From: Camellia lanceoleosa
Taxonomy: Eukaryota; Streptophyta; Magnoliopsida; Ericales; Theaceae
Direction: 5' to 3'
NCBI GenBank assembly: GCA_025200525.1
Contig: CM045759.1
Location: 6,262,001-6,326,000 of the forward strand
Length of the DNA stretch: 64,000 bases
The position numbers and the translations under genes were made by a program. The notes beneath the pieces were generated by a model. The model was not told the DNA's origin and made no database searches. It saw only the letters and a program-made list of their open reading frames with translations. This document shows positions 55,036-64,000 of the stretch, piece after piece; position 1 is the first letter of the stretch; the number at the start of each line of letters is the position of its first letter.

Positions 55036-55470
55036 ACATATTAACAAACATGTCTGGATATTTCTCGCGGACTTCCAACTCACATTCCCAAGTGGCTTCC
55101 TCCACTCTGTGATGCTTCCACAGAACTTTTACCAAAGGGATGGTTTGCCTCGCAAAACTTGATCCCGCCTATCCAAGACCCGAACCGGTCTCTCCTCATA
55201 CGAGACATCCTCGTCAACCACTAAATCGGTCGAATCCAACACATGTGATGGATCCGGCTCATACTTCCGAAGCATACTTACATGAAACACGTCATGAACT
55301 CCAGATAATTGCGGTGGCAAAGCTAAACGATAGGCAACCTCGCCAATCCTCTCAAGGATCTCAAAAGGATCAGTAAACCGAGGGGACAACTTCCCGCTCT
55401 TCCCAAACCTCATCAATCCCTGTCTAGGTGATATCTTCAGAACGACATGGTCACCCACATCAAACACCAA
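55036..55470 (-). pseudogene. Integrase C-terminal domain with chromodomain-like end
   Basis: Minus-strand frame with GDHVVLKISPRQGLMRFGKS, FEILERIGEVAYRLALPPQL, VFHVSMLRKYEPDPSHVL and YEERPVRVLDRRDQVL. Past a stop at 55129-55131 the neighbouring frame continues with an HHRVEEATWECE segment, the usual chromodomain-like ending. Confidence 0.82.
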
Positions 55471-55500
55471 AGGTCTCTTCCTACGGTCGACATAAGATTT

Positions 55501-56932
55501 CTAACGACTCTGGACTGTAATAAGCCTCCTACGGATAAGCTCAACTTTCTCCGTCGTTTCCCTCACCAACTCTGTACCCAACAAAGGTGCATCAGCTACC
55601 TCAGCCCAACAAACTGGAGACCTATACGGTCGGCCATACAAGGCCTCAAATGGTGCCACACCGATACTAGACTGGAAACTGTTGTTGTAGGCAAACTCCA
55701 CTAATGGCAAGTGCCTCTCCCACGACCCACTAAAGTCAAGAACACAACCTCGAATCTCTCATACGCATAGGAATGAAGTGCGCCGACTTAGTCAACCGGT
55801 CTACAACTACCCAAATAGCATCACTACCCCGCTGAGTCCTCAGAAGGCCTACAACGAAGTCCATAGTAACATGCTCCCACTTCCACTCGGCAATAGGCAA
55901 GGGTTGCAACAAACCCGCTGGCCTCTGATACTCGGCCTTCACTTGCTAACAAGTAAGGCACTTAGACATGAAAGCTGCCACATCTCTCTTCATACCCCGC
56001 CACCAAAACTGGCGACCCAAATCTCGATACATCTTAGTACCTCCCGGATGCACCGCAAGGCGTGAATGATGGAACTCTCGGAGTACCTCCTCTCGGCAAG
56101 ACTCTGGCACAAACAAACGGTCTCGGTATCTCACACTCAGGTCGGGATACACCGTCAAACCCTTCTCAACCTTCCCACTGGAAATCTTCTCTCGGAGGGA
56201 TTCTACCTCAAGGTCACCTCTCTGAGCCTCTAATACTCGAGTCACATGTGTAGGCTGCGCAACAACAGAAAACAAGGCTGCAGCCTCAATGGATTCGCCC
56301 AGAAGCAAATCAAACTCCCCAAGTGCACCCAACATCTCCCACTCTCGGATGGCTATACTAGCTACGTCACCAACAGATTTCCTGCTAAGGGCATCGGCCA
56401 CCACATTGGCCTTCCCCGGATGATAATGCAACTCGAAGTCATAATCCTCAATGAAGTCCATCCACCTCCTCTGCCTCAAGTTCAAGTCTTTCTGTGTAAA
56501 CAGATATTTTAGACTCTTATGATCCGAGAATACCTTGAACCTCTCACCGTAAAGATAATGCCTCCAAATCTTCAAGGCAAATATCATAGCTGCTAACTCT
56601 AGATCATGCGTAGGGTAATTCTTCTCGTGTATTTTCAACTGACGTGAGCCATAGGCAACCACTTTCCCCTCTTGCATCAACACACAACCTAGACCCTCTC
56701 GTGAGGCGTCACAATAGACTGCATAACCCAACCCTCTCTCCAGAATAATCAAGACTGGAGCGGTGGTCAGTCTAACTTTTAACTCCTGGAACGACTTTTC
56801 ACAAGTCTCACTCCATACAAATTTGACTCCCTTCCAAGTCAATCTAGTCAACGGTGAAGCTAACCTGGAGAAATCCTTCACAAACCGGCGGTAATACCCA
56901 GCTAATCCCAGAAAGCTGCGGATCTCAAACAC
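55501..56932 (-). pseudogene. Gypsy RNase H and integrase
   Basis: On the minus strand: [20 protein letters not shown], then RNase H ([59 protein letters not shown]) and [12 protein letters not shown]. Integrase follows with [20 protein letters not shown] and CLTC. After a stop near 55944 it reads [20 protein letters not shown] and [12 protein letters not shown]. The segment with the second Asp is lost around 55710-55736, so the catalytic triad is incomplete; [20 protein letters not shown] follows. Confidence 0.88.
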
Positions 56933-57559
56933 ACTCTTAGGCTGTGCCCAATCTTACACTGCCTCCGTCTTGGATGTATCAACAGACACTCCTTCCCCAG
57001 AAACTACATGGCCTAAGAACTTGACTTCTCCTAGCCAGAACTCACACTTCCCAAACTTAGCATAAAGCTTATGGAGTCTAAGTAACTCAAGCACCACTCT
57101 CAAGTGTTCCTTGTGCTCCTCCTCTGAAGGTGAATAGATAAGAATGTCATCCACGAAAACGAATACAAAGCGATCTAAGAATTCCCGGAAGATCCGGTTC
57201 ATCAAATCCATAAACACTGCCGGTGCATTGGTGAGCCCAAATGGCATCACCAGAAACTCATAGTGGCCATACCGCGTACGGAATGCCGTCTTCGGAATAT
57301 CCTCCTCCCTGACTCTCAACTGGTGGTAACCCAATCTCAAGTCTATCTTAGAGAAACAACGGGAACCCTTCAATTGATCGAACAGATCATCTATCGAGCA
57401 TAGGGTACTTATTCTTAACCGTAGCCGATTCAACTTCCGGTAATCTATACTGAGTCTCAAAGCACCACATTTCTTTTTTAGCAAAGAGGGCGGTTCTCCC
57501 CACGGTGAAACACTAGGACGAATATATCCCTTATCTAGCAACTCACAGTGAATCTTCAA
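56933..57559 (-). pseudogene. Gypsy reverse transcriptase
   Basis: Minus-strand open stretch with [87 protein letters not shown] (catalytic FVDD) and [23 protein letters not shown] near 56954 separates it from RNase H. Near its start KK in place of KKKDG marks local decay. Confidence 0.88.
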
Positions 57560-57560
57560 C

Positions 57561-58413
57561 TCAACTAACTTGGTCGGGCAAACGATAAGGTGCCATAGAA
57601 ATCGGCCGTCGCACTAGATCAATAGAGAACTCAATCTCTCGATGCGGTGGCAAACTAACAAGATCCTCGAGAAAGACGTCTGAGTACTCACAAACCACCC
57701 TTGGCAACACAATCTGGGTCTCATCACACTCACCACTCTCAAAGCTAGCAAGTAGACCACTAAGCTCACCCCCGCCCTTGCGGATCATATCCCGGTGGCA
57801 AAACACTACCAACCCGGTCCCCCAGAAAATGAAAACACTCCCCGCTCAAGGTACATAGTGTGACCCTCTGGCGGTAGCAATCGATAACTGCCCGGTATGA
57901 CGATAACCAGTCCATACCCAAAATAACATCAAAACCCTTCATGGGCATAACTACAAAAGGAAACGGAAGCCTATGATCGGCGACCTCTATATCATAACCC
58001 CTAACACGTTGTTTCAAGATCAATTCACCTCCAAGAGGTGACACTACACAAATAGGGGATGCTAACTGTGCTAACTCCAACTCCAAAACAGATGCAAATG
58101 CAGCAGATACAAAGGAATGAGATGCACCCGTATCAATCAAAACACTAGCAACCGAATTGCAAAACAAGAAGGTACCTCTCACAACCGATGGAGCTAGTAC
58201 AAGATCCTGCGCGGTAACAACATACACGTGCCCAGATGGTCTCTGATCAACCTGCTCACCCCTAGGAGCATAAGACTGCTGCACAGACTGGGACGATGAA
58301 GCCCTCTGATTGGCCCTCGAGGCCTGAACCGACTGAGCTGGCTGATGACTCTGAGTCTGCCTCAAACCAGATGCACCAGATGTGCCACTCAACTGCGGGT
58401 AATACCTCTTCAT
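57561..58413 (-). pseudogene. Gypsy protease region
   Basis: Minus strand: GTFLFCNSVASVLIDTGASH with an intact Asp-Thr-Gly, then PFVVMPMKGFDVILGMDWLS and the linker up to RT. The preceding zinc-knuckle segment reads CFQCGQAGHMKRYY, where the last Cys is Tyr. The frame changes near 57790. Confidence 0.85.
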
Positions 58414-58456
58414 GTGCCCTGCCTGACCGCACTGAAAACAAGAGAGCGGCTGGCCT

Positions 58457-59428
58457 CTACCCTGACTCTGGCTCTGAGATCGAGCCTAAGAAGATGCTGC
58501 TCTCTGCACTCCTCCCCTCTGTGGGGCAAACTGGAGACTTGTGGCCCAGCTGACCACACTTGAAATAGGTAATGTCTCCCTGACTGCCTTTCCCAGAACC
58601 TGCACTCGGCACTGGAAAAGTCGATCTAGAAAAGCTGCTCTGAGACTGTTGAGGAGTGAAACCTCTCTGTCTCCTGCCATCACTCTGGCCATCCTGACTT
58701 CTCTTGGAGCCTTTCTGCCCTTCCTCCTCCTCCTGCATCATGATCTCCATATGGGCTGCAGTATCAACCATACGCCTATAATTCCGAATCATAGTTCCTC
58801 CAACTCTCAGCTTGAGGCCACGCCTCAACTTCTTCTCAAACTCGATACAACGGCGTTCCTCAGAAATCACCAACTCAGGTGCAAACCTAGACAAGCTAGT
58901 AAATGCAGCCTCAAATTCGGCCACTGAAGAACTCGACTGCTTAAGCTGACAAAACTGGTCTCTCAGCTTTTTCCTGACAACTGGAGATAAGAACCTCTCC
59001 TAGAAAGCATTCACAAAAGCTTCCCATGTACCTCCTATATGACCCTTTGTAAACTTCCACCACTGACCCGCATCCCCCTTCAGCTAGAAAGATGCCAAGG
59101 TCACTTTCAACCCCTCATCTTCGATGCCAAGCATCTCAAACGTCTTCGTTGTCTGTTCGAGCCATTCATCTGCCTTAAGTGGCTCTTTAGGGTCACTCAC
59201 AAATTCGTCCGGGTTGGACCGGAAGAACTCCCTCTACAGAAAAGAAGGTCCTGTATCCGCAACAACAACCTGGGCTTGATTCTCAGCCCTAAGAATGCCA
59301 ATTGACTCCCTGAATGCCCCTGCTATCTCTCGGGCCAAAGCGCCTATAGCCTGTTGGCCTACTGGCTCGGCCACATTGGCCTGGCCAACTCCTTCCTGCT
59401 GCTCCGGAATCTCTTCCAGCATAGGCAC
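58457..59428 (-). pseudogene. Gypsy gag
   Basis: Minus strand from ATG 59428 (MPMLEEIPEQQEGVGQANVA). After stops near 59236, 59085 and 59000 it continues as EWLEQTTKTFEMLGI, GDAGQWWKFTKGH, SSVAEFEAAFTSLSRFAPEL and YRRMVDTAAHMEIMMQEEEE, followed by a first zinc knuckle YFKCGQLGHKSPVC in which the first Cys is Tyr. Both gag knuckles of this element have lost a zinc ligand. Confidence 0.82.
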
Positions 59429-59869
59429 CTCCTGCCTACCCTGCCTACCACGCCTACCACGTCCTCGTCATCGTCCTGACATCCTAATAAAGGGAACAAA
59501 GACGTTAGCACATTAATAAATGTGCCAAAGCTATAACACTCGTGTCCTAATGCATTGGACAACAGTAATTCATTCCATGTAAGCACATAATCACATAAGC
59601 ACCTACGAATCTTATTCCTGGATAATGATAGTCCCGAAGCGTTACTATAGTTCCGGTTGGAAGCAGCATTGATCAAGTGCCTTTCCAACAAGACTACTAG
59701 AAACTCAAGGTTCCAATCAATATCCTAGAAACTACGTTCCATACCCACATAGTCACATAAACATGTTATCATATAAGCATGTAACAGTACACTAAGTCTC
59801 TATCAAACGAGACGAACCCATTGTGATACTAATCACTTCCCACGTACCCAAAGTATTCGAACCCGGTAC

Positions 59870-59881
59870 GCTCTGATACCA
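59870..59881 (-). other. Primer binding site, initiator Met tRNA
   Basis: The minus strand reads TGGTATCAGAGC, three bases after the LTR end ACA. Confidence 0.9.
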
Positions 59882-59884
59882 AGT

Positions 59885-61900
59885 TGTCACGCCCTCAAAA
59901 TAAAACCATAATATATATAACATTAACATGCATTGATACAAGAAAACCAATTATTATCTCATTCATCAGAGTATTATTATTGAAAAACATTACATGTAAC
60001 ATCAAAAGTAAATGCCCTATGGGCTTACATCTTTCTAAGCCAACACTTGGATACAAAACGTGAGTACTAACTCAACTACAAATTAAGCCCTTGGCTTGAA
60101 TGTTTACATGTAATATCAAATAAAACAAATAACTAAAGGCAAGTCTTCAAAGTCCAAATCCTTCCAAGCTAAGTCCTTGGAGGTAACATATCACCTGGAC
60201 TTGAAAATGATGTTCCCGTATAGGGTGAGCCACAGCCTAGTAGAAATATACTAAACCAAATATAAGCATTGAATAAAGCAATAGCATTCAATTGATGGTT
60301 AACACAAACATCCATTTCATTAACATATAGTTTCATGACATGTTTCACTTTCCATTTATACCAATATGGCTCAGAACCTGGCCAAGCTATAACAGTGAAC
60401 TATATATCACATCAACATTGCTTCCAATATCAACAAAACAAAACAAATGAGACTAAGGCTCATACCAAAACACTTCCATACTTCCCGTTTGATACACATT
60501 TTAGTGCTGTATCAACAACATGTAAAACATTTCCATAAATCAATAAGCACACATATTAGTGGTGCTAATGGAGTCCATCCCCTATCTCCTCCCAAATAAT
60601 ATCCGGTTTAGGAGTCCATCCCCTATCTCCTCCTAAACCGTGGAGTACATCCCCTACCTCCTCCCAAACAATATGCATATACAATGTATTAAACACTTGT
60701 CACACACAATATTCAATCAATACACGTATTTGCTGTATTAATTCAACAGTCAAAATCAATGACTTAACCAATGTGATTAGTTTTAGTTTTTCCTAATCCA
60801 CATGCAATGTCTACAACAATCACGACTATCCTCCACCGATAGCCCAAAACAGTTATTTCTAAACAGGAAATAAATGTATCGACAAAGGTACATTTAACAT
60901 TTTCCACAGGTGAGTGATTAAACTAACCAACTACGCCATTAAATCATTAAATTCCCCAATTCCATGAATTAAACTCAATTCCACATTTTCCCCTAAATTA
61001 ATTATACAAATTAATTTATTTCAACCACTAGGGTTTTTCCCAAAATTACCAAACAACCCCCAACATATCGAAGTACTAAAACTTAGGACAAAGCCTATAA
61101 TATGGAGTAGGAAATCCCTACCTCGAAGTAAATAACTTGAATGGAGAAGATGGAGATGACGACCCAAAATCCACAGCGCTCCAAACCACTAAGCGTTCAG
61201 ATTAAAACGAAGCCCTCAACCCACTCTACCTTTTTAATAAGGAGTCTAGGGTAGAAACACCCTAAAAAGAGATGAAATCTAAGAGCGAAGGTGAGTGGAG
61301 GGAGAGAGAAGTCGGACCTAGGGTTTTAAAGACAAAAAGAATGTGAAAAAACGCATTTAAAACCGCTGCTGCGTTTTTAAATATAACAGGCTCGCTCGAG
61401 CGAAGGATTGGTCGGTCGAGCGACCAGACACAAGACATCCTCGCTCGAGCAAAGAAAGTCTCGCTCGAGCCAAAAACTCGATGCTTCAGTGTCCGAGAAG
61501 CTCGCTCGGCGGCGATGAATGCTCGCTCGAGTGAAGAACTCGAAAACAACACCTCGCTCTCTCGAGCGAAGGAAATCTCGCTCGAGCCAAGAAACACATC
61601 TCTCAGGTCTTAAGCCCAGACGCAGTCTCTCGCTCGATCGAAGAAACCCTGGCTCGAGAGAAGGACCAAACAAAGAGCTCGCTCGAGCGACCAACTCCTC
61701 ACTCGAGCGAATGTCCAAAAATCTGGACAGCAACACTTTGTTTCTAAACCCAACCAACCTGAACAAACCTGACCAAAACATCCTATAACTCCAAAAAGAG
61801 AAATTAAAGGACTACAACAACAATTATATACTGACAGGATCCACGGAACCTAAGTCCGGACACAACAACCAAATGGGCAAAGACCGGGGTCGCTATAACA
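59885..61900 (-). repeat. 5' LTR of the minus-strand gypsy element
   Basis: Matches 52547-54574 closely, with scattered substitutions and a cluster of changes around 61490-61530 inside the dyad region. Plus strand TGTCACGCCC to CGCTATAACA. Confidence 0.92.
61395..61707. repeat. CTCGAG pairs in gypsy 5' LTR
   Basis: Pairs start at 61395/61415 (61415 is GTCGAG), 61444/61464, 61505/61526 (61505 decayed, spacing 21 in a locally mutated stretch), 61561/61581, 61633/61653 (61633 is CTCGAT) and 61682/61702. Five of six pairs keep 20 bp. Confidence 0.9.
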
Positions 61901-62724
61901 AGTTACCTTGGAGACGATGAAATGCCAAAATTTGATATGACTAAGGCCTAAATTAGAAAATCTACAAGGTATTAACAATAGAATAAAAGTTATGAAATGA
62001 TGAAATTTTTAAAACTATATGAGGACACCAATGTCTTACAATTATTTTTGGGATTCTATGTTTGAGGAGCAAATTATTTGTGCAAAGTTCATAGAAATTT
62101 ATTTTAGCTAGCAAGTTGTTATGATTTGAACTTCTAACTAATTGTGCAAAGAAGTAAAAATAGTGATATCTATAACTAGTGGTGTGATTTGTAGAACTTG
62201 TGTATCTGAATGTGTTGAAATAAACTAGCAAGACTGATAGGTAAAAAGTTTGTTTGTGATGATCTATATAGGTTGCCTGCATTGGGCTAGGTTGAGAAGC
62301 ATGGATTGCAGGCATAAGATCAGTCTAAGTGTGATGCTTGTCTTTTATGAGAGCCTTGCTTCTTGGGCTCGAGCCTTTGGTTTTTTAAGCCGAAAGGTTT
62401 TGTTGTAAGCTGCTTTCCTTGATCTTCGAAGTGAGTCTTAATCCATAAGCCTCAACAGCCTTTTAAATTGATTGTGACATTGTTTGAAAATACAAAAATA
62501 TGTATTAACAGTGAACATGGAAGTAATGCATCTTTTGCTGATATGGTTAGCAAGGTAGGCAATAGAAAGTGCGCATGCCTAGTAACATCGTAATCATATT
62601 AACATTTTTTTTATGGGATCATCCATTTCTTTGTTCCACCATTTAGTGTTGTCAAAAAATGGCATGAATTAAAAATTGTCTAATTTCGTCTATTTTCGTT
62701 TCTATTCATAATTCCTATTCGAAT
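61901..62724. other. Spacer right of the gypsy element
   Basis: No gene recognised. A GC-richer patch at 62340-62460 (GGGCTCGAGCC, AAGCCGAAAGG) has no open frame of note. Confidence 0.55.
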
Positions 62725-63350
62725 TCAAGATTCAAGCTTAACCTATCAATACTTATTATTTAATTGACTCGCATGACATGGTGTACTAAACTATTAAATT
62801 TTTTTCATTTTCCCCATGTTTTTCCTTTTTGTCCACAAACTCAAGATTCAAATATAATCTAAATATATTTTTGTTTAATTGACTCACATGGCATGGGGTA
62901 CTAAAATATGTTAAATATTTTGTTACTTTTCTATTCCTTTTTCCTTTCTATCTCCTTTTTTTTTTTTTTTTTTCAAATCGAAAATGCAAATAGGGTATTT
63001 TTGGTTCCAAAAGTCTATAGCGCTGGAAAATTGTCATAAATTTCAAATCAATAGTGTATACTAAAAGTTGTTGTTGTGGGGCTACATTCTAAATGAATCT
63101 CGACTATTGATGTGAAATTTAGGAGAGTTTTTTAATTTGTTTTTTCTTGGAATCATAGCATTGTTATTTTTGGTTTACTTAACTCACGTGACACGAGGTA
63201 CTAAGTTACTAAATTTTTAATATTTTTTATTCTCTTTTTAATATCTTCTACAAATTTTTATTAAAATTCAAAATTCAAATACTGCCTAACGATATTTATT
63301 CTTTAATTGAGTGGCATGACATTGGCATGTGTACTAAACTACTAGTAGAG
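62725..63350. repeat. Degenerate repeats of TTTAATTGACTC..CATGRCATG..GTACTAAA
   Basis: TTTAATTGACTCGCATGACATG at about 62758 (shortened) and its variants near 62875, 63178 and 63292 each precede GTACTAA(A/G) and an AT-rich block starting from AAATTCAA. Spacing is about 115-120 bp where adjacent; other stretches are interrupted. Confidence 0.6.
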
Positions 63351-64000
63351 ACCGACCAAGTGTAAAGATTATAGAGAATCACAACACCGTTTTAGTGTTT
63401 TTACTACCCAAATAAGTTCAAATGCATGTGGGTTTCACTCTTAGCTGTGATATATATTGCTTTTTCATATGGCTCTCCAGCTATGCCGATATCAGTGGTG
63501 GTATTGAGTGCAAAACCACCAAAGAGTTTGTGCACCTGGTAGCTCTTTTTTGGTGAAACCATACGTGGATCTTATATGCATCCCAAAATCATTTCTTGTT
63601 CAAGACATATCCTCCCCCATCAACCACATTGGATTCCATCAATGTTATATTCAAAAAGGAAAAAAATTAAAAATTAAAATATATGGATTAAATTTATTTT
63701 GAGTATGATTCAAATTATATAAAGTTTAAATCTGTATAATAGGTGAGAAAATAAAAAAAATCTAGTTCCGTTGTTATATCCATGCAGCTTATTTAACCAT
63801 TTTAAGGTATTTGAAGTGCAGTTTGAGTTAAATTCCATTTATTCATAGGGTGGTTTCTGATATGATGGTCCATTTTTTCAACACTAAGATTTAGACAACG
63901 CAATTGAAAGACAAGGCCACATTTGACTCACCCTCATGGAGTGAACTTTTGATACTTGCAATCATTGGTAAACCACAGGTGTGAGTTAAGCCCGAGAGAC
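63351..64000. other. Spacer at the right edge
   Basis: No gene, retroelement motif or repeat that I can support. Confidence 0.5.

Larger units (their letters stand above)
52547..61900 (-). mobile_element. Ty3/gypsy element with chromodomain-like tail, minus strand
   Basis: Two LTRs (52547-54574 and 59885-61900) flank an internal region with, on the minus strand, an initiator Met primer site, gag, protease, RT, RNase H, integrase, a C-terminal tail and a purine tract (AAGTGGGGGAG). The LTR ends in GGGCGTGACA and begins TGTTATAGCG at the 5' copy (GGTTATAGCG at the 3' copy). Flanking five-base sequences (ATGAG on the left, AGTTA on the right) do not match. The coding part has many stops. Confidence 0.9.

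Noticed and set aside
1..64000. tRNA, rRNA or other structural RNA genes.
   Set aside because: No cloverleaf with A and B boxes or rRNA-like segment was seen; the tRNA-like words are retroelement primer sites.

Overview
The window looks like nuclear DNA from a flowering plant, probably a eudicot. The evidence is a plant-type pentatricopeptide-repeat (PPR) gene, an intron-containing plant-type GNAT acetyltransferase, plant lineages of Ty1/copia and Ty3/gypsy LTR retrotransposons, and small MITEs in AT-rich spacer. No species can be named from the sequence. Every recognisable reading frame carries at least one break, so the window is a retrotransposon graveyard with three or four host gene relics and no clearly intact gene.

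Layout. (1) 1-19893 is a minus-strand, sirevirus-like copia element whose gag gene was hit twice. A complete Ty3/gypsy element with a chromodomain-like tail (Tekay/Del-like, 4058-13509, plus strand) is inserted with a 5-bp target duplication CCACT. A 3.97-kb solo LTR (14416-18382) is inserted with duplication GTATC. The copia 3' LTR lies beyond the left edge. (2) 19899-24640 is AT-rich spacer with a stack of small DNA elements, including two related MITEs in opposite orientation, each with a perfect 9-bp duplication. (3) 24886-25476 encodes a four-helix membrane protein broken by one TAG. (4) 26292-about 36300 is a Tat-lineage gypsy element with a second RNase H, a 62-bp tandem array and a spliced antisense gene; its 3' LTR is missing. 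(5) 36644-37570 is a GNAT acetyltransferase relic with recognisable introns. (6) 38381-42875 is a young minus-strand copia element with non-canonical TA..CA LTR ends and duplication ATTTC. (7) 43224-45021 is a PPR (PLS class, E-type tail) pseudogene. (8) 45150-50850 is AT-rich spacer with several MITEs, local duplications and a diverged Tat-type solo LTR. (9) 52547-61900 is another chromodomain-type gypsy element, minus strand, with 2.0-kb LTRs. (10) 61901-64000 is spacer with a degenerate tandem repeat.

The most unusual signal is in the LTRs. Three LTR families, one copia and two gypsy, carry clusters of the palindrome CTCGAG (usually CGCTCGAGCG) arranged as pairs exactly 20 bp apart, with spacers that are not conserved. 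A fourth family, the solo LTR at 14416-18382, has arrays with the same 20-bp phase built on a different GC-rich motif (GCCGACCGGC / ACCGGC). This suggests a shared architecture, such as a dimeric binding site two helical turns apart, that has arisen in or spread between unrelated retroelements. I know of no description of it.
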